64,000 nt of DNA from Parasphingorhabdus cellanae (GCF_017498565.1 NZ_CP071794.1:2470001-2534000), one strand, 5' to 3'. Counted from the first letter of the stretch, positions 7,759 to 17,632 are shown. Numbers and translations: made by a program. The notes: generated from the letters alone by a model not told the origin.

Positions 7759-9692
7759 GCAACAGTCCATGCGGCGACACCGGCGGGCTTGATCAGCGCC
7801 TCACCCAATATCAGCTCACCGCCCTGCAGGTGATCGGTAATGTCGCAATCGCCGGTTCCATAGTTAAAAGCGAAATGGACATGGCCAAGCTGCCGGACGC
7901 GTAGATCGCGCGGCAAATCCAATGTCGCGATTTCCGCCTCCTTGGCCATGGCCGCGAAAACCCGCTTGATCAGCGGCGCAGGCGGCCAGCTGGCGAGATA
8001 GCCGACAGGACCACTGGAGAAGATAATCCCGCGGCCATCATCGACCATCTCGTCGGCTGACAATCCGGTTTCCACCGTCTCTATCCAGCGCGTGACTTCA
8101 TAGTCCGATCCTTTTTCGGTCATGCCGGGCCGCAGGCTCTCCACCCGCGCCACTTTCAAAGGGATCAGCTGCTGCAACGGACCGGGCGCCAGATCCGCTG
8201 GAATCGCAAAATCGGCAGTCTTGCTGCCGGTTCGCGGCCCGAACAGGACCGGGACGTCGAGCTTTGCAATCCGCTCCACTAGCGACGGGCTCAATATCGG
8301 CAGGCTCGGCACGACGACCATTTTATAGTCATCCAGCGCCACATCCGGAGCGACGATATCGACATTCAACCCCAGTTGCCGCAGCGCGCTGTACATTTCA
8401 AAAACCAGTTCCAGATACCGAAAACTCTGCCCCTGCGGTTGCGCCTCGAACAGCCAGGCGGCTTCATAAGAAAAGAGCAACGCAACCGATTTCGCCGTCT
8501 CGCCAATCTGCCCCAGCTTCTCAATATCGGCCGCCGCCAACGCGGCCTCATGCCCGCCCGGTGCCACTGCACTATCGGGGCGCAGCAAACCTGCATGCAT
8601 CTGTTCCTGTGCAAAGGGCGCCTGACGCCAACGGAAATAGGATACCAGCTCCGCCCCGTGCGCCATTGCCTCCAGCGTCCACAGCCGGACCATGCCATCC
8701 AGCGGCGCGGGATTATAGCGCGCCCAGTTTACCGGTCCCGGCTGCTGCTCCATCACGCTCCAGCGGCCACCAGCGCAACACCCGCGATAGAGGTCGTGGT
8801 GAAAGGCCGCGATATCGGGATGGCCTTGCCGGGTGTAGCGCAGCTTTTCCTCATCGCTGAACCAGAACTGTTCAAGAAAGCCGAGCGGATAGCTGTCCCA
8901 ACTGGCGACATCGAGATCCCTGCCCACATCATGATGATCAAATTCGGTGAAAAACCCCATATAATTGTGGATCATGTCCCGCCCCGGCGATCGGGCGCGC
9001 AAGATATCCACCTGCAACTTGTTGAAAGTAACAACCTCGTCCGAGGCAAAGCGGCGATAGTCGAGCACATGGGCTGGATTGGGTTCAGTCACCGTCAGGT
9101 TGGGCGGTTCTACTTCATCAAAGCTGCGATATTCCATGCTCCAGAAGACATTGCCCCAGGCGCTATTCAGCGCATCGACATGGTCATATTTGTCGGAGAG
9201 CCACCGGCGAAAACCCATTTTCGCGGCCTCGGAATAGCTCACAATCGTGTCGTGACAGCCATATTCATTATCGGTCTGCCACGCGACAATGGCGGGGTTC
9301 TCGCCATAGCGCTGCGCCATCGCCTCGACGATCCGCGCGCATTGTTCGCGATAGCCTTGATGGGAAAAGCAATAATGGCGGCGTGATCCGAATTTGCGCG
9401 GGCGGCCCTGTTCATCGACCGCAACCATATCGGGCATGCTGTCGACGAGCCATTTGGGCGGCGTTGCCGTCGGCGTGCCGAGAATGATCTCCAGTCCCGC
9501 ATCGCCCAATGTCTTGATCGCTCGGTCCAGCCATTCCCATTCATACTGCCCCGCCGTCGGTTCGAGACGGCTCCACGCAAATTCGCCGATGCGCACTTGC
9601 GATAGCCCCATTTCCACCATGCGCTTGGCATCTTCGGCCCAGATGTCCTCTGGCCAATGTTCCGGATAATAGCAGCATCCCAATTTCATCAT
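7755..9692 (-). CDS. Beta-galactosidase, glycoside hydrolase family 42
   Basis: A 645-residue protein. It starts with the family signature CCYYPEHWPEDIWAEDAKRM. The acid/base glutamate is E143 (WQTDNEYG) and the nucleophile is E315 (MEQQPGPVNW), both in the expected context. After the barrel come the trimerisation-like domain and a small C-terminal beta domain. No signal peptide is seen, so it is probably cytoplasmic. The start is 7 bp after the stop of the GH36 gene, so the two are one transcript (alpha- then beta-galactosidase). It should release galactose from beta-galactosides or arabinogalactan-type oligosaccharides, feeding the galT/galK genes on the other side. Confidence 0.93.
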   Translation of the reverse strand: MMKLGCCYYPEHWPEDIWAEDAKRMVEMGLSQVRIGEFAWSRLEPTAGQYEWEWLDRAIKTLGDAGLEIILGTPTATPPKWLVDSMPDMVAVDEQGRPRKFGSRRHYCFSHQGYREQCARIVEAMAQRYGENPAIVAWQTDNEYGCHDTIVSYSEAAKMGFRRWLSDKYDHVDALNSAWGNVFWSMEYRSFDEVEPPNLTVTEPNPAHVLDYRRFASDEVVTFNKLQVDILRARSPGRDMIHNYMGFFTEFDHHDVGRDLDVASWDSYPLGFLEQFWFSDEEKLRYTRQGHPDIAAFHHDLYRGCCAGGRWSVMEQQPGPVNWARYNPAPLDGMVRLWTLEAMAHGAELVSYFRWRQAPFAQEQMHAGLLRPDSAVAPGGHEAALAAADIEKLGQIGETAKSVALLFSYEAAWLFEAQPQGQSFRYLELVFEMYSALRQLGLNVDIVAPDVALDDYKMVVVPSLPILSPSLVERIAKLDVPVLFGPRTGSKTADFAIPADLAPGPLQQLIPLKVARVESLRPGMTEKGSDYEVTRWIETVETGLSADEMVDDGRGIIFSSGPVGYLASWPPAPLIKRVFAAMAKEAEIATLDLPRDLRVRQLGHVHFAFNYGTGDCDITDHLQGGELILGEALIKPAGVAAWTVA

Positions 9693-9699
9693 TTGGCTT

Positions 9700-11841
9700 T
9701 TATCCCTTTTCTTCGATGGCGATCAACCAAGCGGTTTCGGGGTGGGTCAGTGGCAGCGCCAATCCCCGCTCGGCCAACACCCGTCCGCTCAAGGTCATGC
9801 CGCTCTCCCATCGCTCCGGATCGGAAAGATACGTGGAAGCTTTTTGCGGCCACGGCTTGGGCAGGGTGACGTTGTACAGCGCGTCTGCATTCAGACCGGG
9901 CAAGCGTATCGGTGCGACATTGAAATTTTCCGCAAAGCCGGTTTGCGCAACCATGGCTAGAGCGCGTTCGCCGCTCACCACCATCTGGCCATGGATGCCG
10001 GTTTCGGAATGGTGTAATTGCCGGAAATCGCCCTGATGGAGCACGTCGCGCCATTGTTTGTAGAGTGCGACATGCGCCCGCAAGACTGCCCGCTCATCCT
10101 CGCTCATCGCCGCCGGATTGGTCTCGACACCCATATGACCGAACAGGGCGACCTTGGCGCGGAAATTCATATCGGTGCGGCGACCGGTGATCGGATTGGG
10201 CGAGGGCCCGACATGATTGCCAAGGATCTCGAGCGGCAGGAACCGCGCCCAGCTTTCCATGATGCGCAGCCGTTCGATCGGATCGTTGTTATCGCTCGGC
10301 CAAATGCGGTGACAATGCTCCAGCATCGCAAAGCTTACGCGCCCGCCGCCGCTGGAACAGCTTTCAATCTCTACTGCCGGATAGTTTTGACGCAATTTCC
10401 CCAGCAGCCTTTGGATAGCAAATTGCTGCAAGCCGTTATCGGGGAATAGCCGCCGGTTATGATCCCATTTCAGATAGGCAATATCATGATTGTCGAGCAA
10501 AGCGGCCAACGCGTCATGGATATAGGCAAAGGCATCTTCGCGGCTCAGATCGAGCACCAGTTGATTGCGCTCGGTCGGACGATCCGCAAGATCATCATGC
10601 AGACACCAGTCGGGATGGGCACGGTATAGATCGCTATCGGGCGACACCATTTCCGGCTCAACCCACAGGCCGAAATCCATATCGAGTCCCTGCACATGGT
10701 CGATGAGCGGCGTCAGGCCACCCGGAAAAATAGCTTTGTCCACTTGCCAGTCGCCAAGACCGGCATCGTCACTGCGTCGCCCCTTGAACCAGCCGTCATC
10801 CAGCACGAAACGCTCAATCCCGAGATCGGCTGCCGCGCTAGCCAGCGTCTTCAGCTTGGCTTCGTCGAGATCGAAGGCCAGTGCTTCCCAGCTGTTGAGA
10901 TGGACCTTGCGCGATCCCCAGTCTGATCGCTGCGGCAGGATATGCGTCCGGACATGATCGTGAAACAGCTGCGTGAGATGATCCCGATTCTCGCCAAGGA
11001 TCAACGTCACTTGGCCAAGGTCGGCAGTATCACCGGCGTTCAGCGCAATTCCGCCCGGTTGTCGTAGCGCCTCGATAGACAGGCAGGCCCGGCCATCCTG
11101 ATCCTGTATGACATGGGCCAGATGATCGCCACAGGAAGATGCATGAATGCCAAGACATTCTCCGCCATCTTTTTGGCCGTCATCGCCATGAAAGATCAGC
11201 CAGTTGCCCGCATCAAAGCCGGGCTTGCCATTGGCCGAGCGCATCTCGATGGCCTGGGGACCGATGCGGCTTGTCGTCGCCTGCATCTCGCGCGCCCAGC
11301 GCCCATGAAAAGCGGTCATATGGCTAAATTGGCGGGGCAGCGGCATGGCAAGCGATGACGCGGCTTCGAGAATGATATCCCCTACGTCATTCGCTACCAA
11401 ATGGGTCGTCACCTCTATGGTGCGGGCATCGACAATTTTCCAGTGCAGGTCGACTTGCAAGCCGGACGATTTCTCAACCCACATGGCTATCATCTGGGGT
11501 CCATCCGCTTCGACATTGACCAGCTGAAAATCGCAATGAAGAGCCTGTTCGCCGGACCGGATTTGAAAAGCCGGTCGGCCGCGATAGCCGTCACGGGCTT
11601 GCGGCAAGAGTCCGCCTATGCGGGGGTCATCCGGCTCATTTTCGTGGCGGCTAAAATGTCCCGCAGCCACCAATGCCGAGAGGTCTTCGCCTTCGGGCAA
11701 GCGGGGTCCCAGATAGGCCAGATCTATTTCATCGCGCCCCGCGGCGACAAACACCAATGTGATGGCATTGCCATCCAGCCGCCAGCTTGTTCCCCTCTCA
11801 ACCATCGGCGGATTAGGCGATGAATTCTGGCGCAAAGTCAA
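9700..11841 (-). CDS. Alpha-galactosidase, glycoside hydrolase family 36
   Basis: A 713-residue protein with an N-terminal beta-supersandwich and a (beta/alpha)8 barrel. The nucleophile is D460 in YLKWDHNR and the acid/base is D517 in IWPSDNNDP. CSSGGGRVSFAM at 495-506 is the conserved galactose-binding loop, and VLDDGWFKGRRSD near 346 is also typical. The annotated start is a TTG at 11841 with GGAAA upstream; an ATG at 11805 is the alternative. No signal peptide is visible. It heads the GH36-GH42 operon, divergent over only 97 bp from the symporter-galT-galK operon, so one control region may drive both arms. Likely substrates are raffinose-family or galactomannan oligosaccharides. Confidence 0.93.
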   Translation of the reverse strand: MTLRQNSSPNPPMVERGTSWRLDGNAITLVFVAAGRDEIDLAYLGPRLPEGEDLSALVAAGHFSRHENEPDDPRIGGLLPQARDGYRGRPAFQIRSGEQALHCDFQLVNVEADGPQMIAMWVEKSSGLQVDLHWKIVDARTIEVTTHLVANDVGDIILEAASSLAMPLPRQFSHMTAFHGRWAREMQATTSRIGPQAIEMRSANGKPGFDAGNWLIFHGDDGQKDGGECLGIHASSCGDHLAHVIQDQDGRACLSIEALRQPGGIALNAGDTADLGQVTLILGENRDHLTQLFHDHVRTHILPQRSDWGSRKVHLNSWEALAFDLDEAKLKTLASAAADLGIERFVLDDGWFKGRRSDDAGLGDWQVDKAIFPGGLTPLIDHVQGLDMDFGLWVEPEMVSPDSDLYRAHPDWCLHDDLADRPTERNQLVLDLSREDAFAYIHDALAALLDNHDIAYLKWDHNRRLFPDNGLQQFAIQRLLGKLRQNYPAVEIESCSSGGGRVSFAMLEHCHRIWPSDNNDPIERLRIMESWARFLPLEILGNHVGPSPNPITGRRTDMNFRAKVALFGHMGVETNPAAMSEDERAVLRAHVALYKQWRDVLHQGDFRQLHHSETGIHGQMVVSGERALAMVAQTGFAENFNVAPIRLPGLNADALYNVTLPKPWPQKASTYLSDPERWESGMTLSGRVLAERGLALPLTHPETAWLIAIEEKG

Positions 11842-11938
11842 ACGGTTTCCGACGCAATTCGGCTTGGCTTTTGAGTAGACTGGTCCTAACTAAAGCCACC
11901 CCGGGGAAAAACAGAACAAGGGGGCCAAAGGGGATCGC

Positions 11939-13402
11939 ATGTTAGCCAATTTACCGACAACCAGCGGTGTACAGATTATCGTCTGTATCGCCATCACCGC
12001 CATTATCGGCTTTGCGACCTGGGCAAAAGTCCGGCAGGCGAAAACCCATGACGGGTCGAGCAAGGACGTGTTTCTGGCCGGTGGCAGTCTGACATGGTTA
12101 TTTGTGGCGGGCTCGATCACGCTGACCAATCTGTCGACCGATCAGCTGGTCGGGATGAACGGCAACCAGATGCTGTTACTGGCCTGGTGGGAAATTTGCG
12201 GCTTTGCGGGATTGCTGATCCTCGCGTTTGTTTTTGTTCCGATCTATTACAAGAATAACTGCACGACGGTGACGGAGCTGCTCGAAAAGCGGTATAGGGG
12301 CAAAAGCATCCGGACGCTGATTTCGGGCCTCTTCCTGTTCGGCAATATCCTGATCTATCTGCCCGCCGCGCTCTATTCCGGGGCCCTGTTCATGCAGTCG
12401 CTATTTGGCAGCGACATACCGCTGATCTATTTTGCCGGCATATTGGCTGTCATCTCGGCGGCCTATACGATTTTCGGCGGGCTGCGCGCGGTGGCGGTGA
12501 TGGACACCTATTCCGGCGTTGGCATATTGGGTCTGGCGGTGGCCATCGTCATATTGGCGCTGGCAGCGGTGGATTATGATATTGTCACCGATATGCCCAT
12601 GGAACGGCTCTCGATGATTGGCGGACCGGATTCACCCATTCCGTTTCACACCCTGTTTACCGGCATGATTTTCATCCAGATATTCTACTGGTCGACCAAC
12701 CAGAATATCACTCAGCGGGCGATGGCGGCGCCGACGGTGAAGGAAGCGCAAAAGGGCGTGATGGTTGCGGCGATTATCCGCATATTGATCGTGCCGCCCA
12801 TTGTCGTGATTCCCGGTGTTGTGGCTTATAAGTTATTCGGCGATATCGGTGATGCGGCTTACGGGCGACTGGTCGCCGAGGTGTTGCCCGGATGGTTGTC
12901 GGGCGCGTTTGCCGCGATGGTCGCGGCCGCTGTGATCACCACCTTTAGTGCGGTGCTTAACAGTTCCGTCGCGCTCTACTCGGTTGATTTTCACGAGCAA
13001 TTTATTGGCGAAGTCAAGGATCACTGGAAACTGGCGGCGGCGGTTTCGGTCTTGCTGACCATCGTTGCGATCATGTTGGTGCCGCTCTATCAAAATGCCG
13101 AAAGTATCATCAACCTGCTGCAGCAGTTAAACGGCCTCTTATCGATGCCGATATTGTCGGCCTTTATCGCCGGACTGCTGTTTCGCGGGGTTTGCGCGCC
13201 AGCGGCGGTTGGCGGGGTGATCTGGGGCGTGCTGCTTTACGGTGCCTATACGTTCCGGCTGGAACCGGCGGGCATTATCACCATGCATTATATCGACTTC
13301 ATGGTGGTCACGCTGGCAACATCGGTCATCGCCGCCTTGCTGGCCAATCGCGCCATGGGCAATAAAGCGCGCTTTGCCGGATTTAGAGAGGCGCTGACGT
13401 AA
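11939..13402 (+). CDS. Sodium/solute symporter (SSS family), probably galactose/glucose type
   Basis: A 487-residue integral membrane protein with about 13-14 hydrophobic helices. It carries SSS-family features: LAGGSLTWLFVAGSITLTNLS in the first broken helix, GGLRAVAVMDTYSG, and YWSTNQNITQRAMAAPTVKEA. The last resembles the sugar-transporting SGLT branch (N-x-x-x-Q-R-A-x-A). GGGGATCGC precedes the ATG at a good distance. It is followed after 5 bp by galT, so galactose import is the obvious role. Specificity is inferred from context and from similarity to vSGLT. Confidence 0.88.
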   Translation: MLANLPTTSGVQIIVCIAITAIIGFATWAKVRQAKTHDGSSKDVFLAGGSLTWLFVAGSITLTNLSTDQLVGMNGNQMLLLAWWEICGFAGLLILAFVFVPIYYKNNCTTVTELLEKRYRGKSIRTLISGLFLFGNILIYLPAALYSGALFMQSLFGSDIPLIYFAGILAVISAAYTIFGGLRAVAVMDTYSGVGILGLAVAIVILALAAVDYDIVTDMPMERLSMIGGPDSPIPFHTLFTGMIFIQIFYWSTNQNITQRAMAAPTVKEAQKGVMVAAIIRILIVPPIVVIPGVVAYKLFGDIGDAAYGRLVAEVLPGWLSGAFAAMVAAAVITTFSAVLNSSVALYSVDFHEQFIGEVKDHWKLAAAVSVLLTIVAIMLVPLYQNAESIINLLQQLNGLLSMPILSAFIAGLLFRGVCAPAAVGGVIWGVLLYGAYTFRLEPAGIITMHYIDFMVVTLATSVIAALLANRAMGNKARFAGFREALT

Positions 13403-13407
13403 CGGCC

Positions 13408-14433
13408 ATGTTTGATAAACCGCATCGCCGCTATAACCCGCTGAAAGACGAGTGGATATTGGTCTCGCCGCAACGGCTGTCCCGCCCGTGGCAGGGCGAC
13501 GAGGGGGAGATGGAGCAGCAGCCGCCGTCTTATGATCCGGACTGTTATCTGTGTCCGGGAAACGGGCGGATCACCGGTGAGCAAAATCCCGACTATGACG
13601 GGGTGTTTGTGTTCAAGAATGACTTTGCCGCATTGATGGAAGATGTGCCGGTGGAGCAATCCGATGATCCACTGTTCCGCGCCGAGACCACGTCTGGCGA
13701 ATGTCATGTCATCTGTTTCTCGCCCGATCACGGCAAATCCCTGCCGCAACTGTCCCGGGACCAGATCGTGGCGGTTGTGGACACATGGTGTGAGCTTTCG
13801 GATAGGCTTGGGCAAACTTACACATCGGTCCAGATATTCGAGAATAAGGGCGCAATGATGGGCTGTTCCAACCCCCATCCCCACGGCCAGGTCTGGGCCG
13901 CGAGCCACGTCCCCGACGAACTGCGCCGCGAAAATGACAGCATGCGCGGCCATTTCGCAAACTTCGGAACCCCCATGCTGCTCGACCTCGCCAAGCGCGA
14001 AGCAGAGCTTGGCGAAAGGGTGGTGGTGCAAACGGACCACTGGCTGGCCATCGTACCCTATTGGGCGGAATGGCCATTCGAGACGCTGCTGCTGCCTCGC
14101 TTTGCCGTACAACGCATGCCGGACCTGACCGGGGAACAGCGGGACGATCTGGCTGTGGCCTTGCGAGCGCTGACCGCACGCTATGACAATCTCTTCCAGT
14201 GCAGCTTTCCCTATTCCATGGGCTGGCACGGCGCGCCCTTTGGTGAGGATGACGCGGCACATTGGCAGCTCCACGCCCATTTCTACCCGCCGCTGCTGCG
14301 CTCTGCCACCATCCGCAAGTTCATGGTCGGCTATGAAATGCTAGCCGAAGCTCAGCGCGACCTCACCCCCGAAAAAGCGGCAGCGATGTTGCGGTCTTTG
14401 CCTGATACCCGATTCAGTGAGCAGGCCCGATGA
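13408..14433 (+). CDS. galT: Galactose-1-phosphate uridylyltransferase
   Basis: A 341-residue enzyme of the Leloir pathway that exchanges UMP between UDP-glucose and galactose-1-phosphate. The catalytic HPHGQ is at 157-161 inside GCSNPHPHGQVWA. The metal-site residues of the Escherichia coli enzyme are matched by C46, C49 (CYLC) and H108 (SPDHG). The C-terminal domain has the second conserved HxH (QLHAHFYPP). The length is normal for the family. It lies between the symporter and galK and overlaps galK by 4 bp (ATGA), so the three form one operon. No galE or galM is in the window, so the epimerase must be encoded elsewhere. Confidence 0.97.
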   Translation: MFDKPHRRYNPLKDEWILVSPQRLSRPWQGDEGEMEQQPPSYDPDCYLCPGNGRITGEQNPDYDGVFVFKNDFAALMEDVPVEQSDDPLFRAETTSGECHVICFSPDHGKSLPQLSRDQIVAVVDTWCELSDRLGQTYTSVQIFENKGAMMGCSNPHPHGQVWAASHVPDELRRENDSMRGHFANFGTPMLLDLAKREAELGERVVVQTDHWLAIVPYWAEWPFETLLLPRFAVQRMPDLTGEQRDDLAVALRALTARYDNLFQCSFPYSMGWHGAPFGEDDAAHWQLHAHFYPPLLRSATIRKFMVGYEMLAEAQRDLTPEKAAAMLRSLPDTRFSEQAR

Positions 14434-15605
14434 CCACGGAACGCCGCGCGCTTTTACGGGACAGGGTGACGCAGGCCTATGTCGACAGCTATGGCGAAGA
14501 ACCTGCGATGCTGGTGGCGGCACCCGGTCGCGTGAACCTGATTGGCGAACATACTGATTATAATGACGGCTTCGTTCTTCCCTGCGCCATCGACTATGAA
14601 ACGGTGGTCGCAATCGGACCAAATATGGGCAGCAACGTCCGCGCGTTGGCCTGTGATCTCGGCGGTGACCACGATAGTTTTGAGGCGGCCCGGCCCTTTG
14701 CAAAGCAAACGGCGGAATGGAAAAATCATGTCCGCGGCATCGCAGCAAGCTTGACCGATAGAGGGTTAGCGTTAGCGGGTAGCAATATCGCGATAGCGGG
14801 GAACGTCCCTCAGGGGGCGGGGCTTTCCTCCTCAGCCTCGCTCGGCGTGGCATTGGCTAAAGCCTTTGAGGAAATGCACCAGTTGCGCGGTCTGGACAAG
14901 ACCGGGCTGGCGCTGATCGCTCAACATAGCGAGAATCACTATGTAGGGTGTGCCTGCGGGATCATGGATCAGCTGGTTTCAGCGTGTGCCAAAACTGGGT
15001 CTGCATTGCAGATTGATTGCCGTTCTTTGGAAGCATCGGCCATTCCCATTCCGGAGCATCTGTCGATCGCGGTTGTTCATTCTGGCGTTCAGCGCGGCCT
15101 GGTAGACAGCGCCTATAATGAAAGGCGGATCCAGTGCGAGCAGGCCGCAGCCCATTATAGTGTCCTGGCACTGCGGGATTTGACCACCGCGCAACTTGAG
15201 GAGGGGCGTTCCGATCTGGATAAGGTGAGTTTTCGCCGCGCGCGGCATGTGGTGTCAGAAAATAACCGCACCTTGGCTGCCGCAGAAGCTTTAAAGGCTG
15301 ATGACCTGGTAACGCTCTCTGCGCTGATGGCAGAATCTCATGCATCGATGCGTGATGATTTTGAGATAACGGTGCCGGCAATCGATCGATTGGTTGAAGT
15401 CGGGGCGGAATTCTTGGGAACAACCGGCGGCATAAGGATGACAGGTGGCGGATTTGGCGGCTGTGTTGTTGCGATAGTACCAAAATCAAAGGCTGCAGCC
15501 TTTGAAGGTTGGATAAACGAACATTATCAGACGCCGGATAACGGTACCGCGCCCTTTTTCTTGTGCAAACCCTCAGCTGGGGTGTCAGTTTTGCAAAGTA
15601 AATAA
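14430..15605 (+). CDS. galK: Galactokinase
   Basis: A 391-residue GHMP kinase that phosphorylates galactose at C1 using ATP. The galactokinase signature is at residues 32-47 (PGRVNLIGEHTDYNDG). The ATP-binding GHMP motif (PQGAGLSSSASLGVAL) and the third motif (GGIRMTGGGFGGCVVA) follow in order, and the catalytic-region GCACGIMDQLVSACA is intact. Its ATG overlaps the galT stop (ATGA), indicating translational coupling. It is the last gene of the symporter-galT-galK operon. No terminator-like hairpin is evident in the 100 bp before the convergent FKBP gene. Confidence 0.97.
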   Translation: MTTERRALLRDRVTQAYVDSYGEEPAMLVAAPGRVNLIGEHTDYNDGFVLPCAIDYETVVAIGPNMGSNVRALACDLGGDHDSFEAARPFAKQTAEWKNHVRGIAASLTDRGLALAGSNIAIAGNVPQGAGLSSSASLGVALAKAFEEMHQLRGLDKTGLALIAQHSENHYVGCACGIMDQLVSACAKTGSALQIDCRSLEASAIPIPEHLSIAVVHSGVQRGLVDSAYNERRIQCEQAAAHYSVLALRDLTTAQLEEGRSDLDKVSFRRARHVVSENNRTLAAAEALKADDLVTLSALMAESHASMRDDFEITVPAIDRLVEVGAEFLGTTGGIRMTGGGFGGCVVAIVPKSKAAAFEGWINEHYQTPDNGTAPFFLCKPSAGVSVLQSK

Positions 15606-15706
15606 TTTGGACGATAATCGGATCGCCGGGCGGTTAGTCGCTAAATGAGGTCGCTAACTACAATCCAGCCGGAACGCGGTTTCGATAAACTGAATTATGT
15701 GGTTGT

Positions 15707-16306
15707 TTATTGGCCAGGCATTCCAGGTGGCGGGCCAGATGGTGGTCCGCCGGGCATTCCGCCTTGCTGCTGCATTTGTTGTTGCAGCGCCTGCATTTGT
15801 TCCGCCGAAATAAAGTCAAGCAAAGTGACATCAAAAATCAGCACTGAATTGGCGGGCAGCTCTGGACCGGGTGATTGTTCACCATAGCCGAGTTCTGACG
15901 GTATCCAGATCCGGTATTCACCGCCTTTTTGCATCAATTGCAAAGCTTCAGAGAAACCTGGGACAACACCGCCAACTGGCATTGGTGTCTGTTCGTTCGC
16001 GTCAAAAACGCTGCCATCGCGCAACTTACCTTCATATTTCACTAGAGCGGTATCTGTTGCGGTAGGCGATGGGCCCTCACCAGGCTTAAGAACCTTATAT
16101 TGCAGGCCCGAATCCGTTGTAACGACACCATCTTCATCGCCGTTATTTGCCAGAAACTGTTCGTTGGTGGCACCCGTTTCCACAGCATTTTGCGTACCAG
16201 CATAGGCTAATGCTGCCCCCACAATCAAAACCAGAGCCAGTCCGATCCACAATTTGGTCAACGACCCTTTTTTGATGGGCCGGATGGGAACAGTGGTAAC
16301 GGACAT
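15707..16306 (-). CDS. Membrane-anchored FKBP-type peptidyl-prolyl isomerase
   Basis: A 199-residue protein. One uncleaved-looking membrane anchor (residues 19-36) places the rest in the periplasm. Residues 65-170 form an FKBP domain: TDSGLQYKVLKPGEGPSP, the active-site GSVFDANE and GFSEALQLMQKGGEYRIWIP, and ELPANSVLIFDVTLLDF. The tail is unusual: a run of Gln/Met followed by Gly/Pro repeats (QQQMQQQGGMPGGPPSGPPP). It sits 47 bp downstream of rpsU on the same strand and may be partly co-transcribed with it. Confidence 0.92.
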   Translation of the reverse strand: MSVTTVPIRPIKKGSLTKLWIGLALVLIVGAALAYAGTQNAVETGATNEQFLANNGDEDGVVTTDSGLQYKVLKPGEGPSPTATDTALVKYEGKLRDGSVFDANEQTPMPVGGVVPGFSEALQLMQKGGEYRIWIPSELGYGEQSPGPELPANSVLIFDVTLLDFISAEQMQALQQQMQQQGGMPGGPPSGPPPGMPGQ

Positions 16307-16353
16307 ATCGGACTACCTATTCAATGAAAGCCTGTACTTGGAAAACGGACGAC

Positions 16354-16560
16354 TTAAATCGTGCCGTCACGTTCCATCCGCTTGCGCTCCATTTTACGGG
16401 CGCGACGTACAGCGGCAGCTTTTTCGCGTGCACGCTTTTCAGAGGGCTTTTCATAGTGCCGACGCAGTTTCATTTCGCGATAAACGCCCTCACGCTGCAA
16501 TTTCTTTTTCAGCGCCCGAAGGGCTTGATCAACATTATTGTCGCGAACCATGATTTGCAT
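16354..16560 (-). CDS. rpsU: 30S ribosomal protein S21
   Basis: A 68-residue, very basic protein. The sequence [20 protein letters not shown] and the Arg/Lys-rich tail [20 protein letters not shown] are the alphaproteobacterial S21 pattern. S21 sits on the 30S platform near the anti-Shine-Dalgarno helix and helps initiation. The start at 16560 gives the usual MQI N-terminus. A GGCCGG/CCGGCC inverted repeat lies in its leader near 16595-16618. The rest of the roughly 290 bp before the aldolase gene on the other strand shows nothing else. Confidence 0.97.
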   Translation of the reverse strand: MQIMVRDNNVDQALRALKKKLQREGVYREMKLRRHYEKPSEKRAREKAAAVRRARKMERKRMERDGTI

Positions 16561-16852
16561 AAGACTGAGTAACTCCGTTCAATATCGTCTTTGGGCCGGG
16601 TCAATTCATCACCGGCCGAAAAATTGTTTAAGCCATAAAAAAGGGTTTGCAGATGATTCGTTCAGCTGCAGTTGCTGCGCGCCTAACAGGCTAATCGACC
16701 GATTTCAAGCATTTCCGACTCTGTTATGTGGCATTTTTGCACAGTTCCCAAGCCGTTTTCTGCCTTGATCCATGCCTTCCACGCCTTTTGATTATAACCT
16801 GCACCTGTGCCATATCCGTTTCAAAGCGCAATTTAAGCGAATCAGGAGAGAC

Positions 16853-17632
16853 ATGATGGCCACCGCAATCAATATCCAATCGAGCTGCAGCGAAGACGAA
16901 TGGAAAGCGCGCCAGCGGCTGGCTGCCTGTTACCGGATATTTGCCTATCTTGGCTGGGACGAGATGATTTTCAACCATGTCACGCTGAAAGTACCGGGCG
17001 AATGTGCTGATGGTAATGGGGCATTTCTGATCAACCCCTATGGCCTGCATTTCAGCGAAGTGACTGCTTCGACACTGGTCAAGATCGATATTGATGGGAA
17101 TACGCTCGATGGATCGACCTATCCGGTGAACAAGGCTGGCTTCACGCAGCACAGTCTGTTCCACCGGGAGCTGCCGGATGTTCATGCAATCATTCACACC
17201 CATACCACGGCCACTATGGCGGTGGCATCGCTGGAAGGCGGATTGCAGCCGGTGAATTTCTATGCGGCAGCGATTGTCCCGCGTCTTGCTTATCACAAGT
17301 TTGAGGGCGTGACGGTTCATGAAGATGAAGGGCCTCGCTTTCTCGCAAGCCTCGGAAAGAAGCGGATGATGCTCCTCGAAAATCATGGCCCGGTGGTTAT
17401 GGGGAAAACGCTGGAAGAAGCATTTCTCAATCACTGGGTCTTGCAGCGCGCCTGCGAAATCCAGATGCAAACACTGTCCATGGGTAAACCAGTGGTGATC
17501 GGTGAAGAGGTGATCAAGAAACATCTGGCCAATTTATCTCAGGCATCCATTGATCCCGCAATTCAGGGTGTACCGGAATTTGATGCCATGGTGCGCCTGA
17601 TTGATCGGGAAGACAAAAGCTGGCGGGAATAG
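16853..17632 (+). CDS. Class II aldolase/adducin-family protein
   Basis: About 258 residues. The frame opens upstream, but AGGAGAG just before the paired ATGs at 16853/16856 fixes the start. The class II aldolase zinc triad is present: HTHTT (two His, in ELPDVHAIIHTHTT) and the later His in LLENHGPVVMG. The glutamate usual for the aldolase base is less clear. Conserved FLINPYGLHFSEVTAS binds the phosphate or substrate in relatives. Relatives cleave fuculose- or ribulose-phosphate, but many family members in alphaproteobacteria have no assigned substrate, and the gene neighbourhood gives none. It is followed by an unrelated 2Fe-2S gene. Confidence 0.85.
   Translation: MMATAINIQSSCSEDEWKARQRLAACYRIFAYLGWDEMIFNHVTLKVPGECADGNGAFLINPYGLHFSEVTASTLVKIDIDGNTLDGSTYPVNKAGFTQHSLFHRELPDVHAIIHTHTTATMAVASLEGGLQPVNFYAAAIVPRLAYHKFEGVTVHEDEGPRFLASLGKKRMMLLENHGPVVMGKTLEEAFLNHWVLQRACEIQMQTLSMGKPVVIGEEVIKKHLANLSQASIDPAIQGVPEFDAMVRLIDREDKSWRE

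Noticed and set aside
8376..9386. 336-codon plus-strand frame inside the GH42 gene
   Set aside because: GH42 catalytic motifs lie on the other strand over the same bases; this frame has none.
11842..11938. TTGGCT-N17-TAACTA promoter for the symporter operon
   Set aside because: The -10 match is poor; the region must hold promoters, but I cannot place them with confidence.
13288..14280. 330-codon minus-strand frame across galT
   Set aside because: Opposite the conserved galT active site; no motif of its own.
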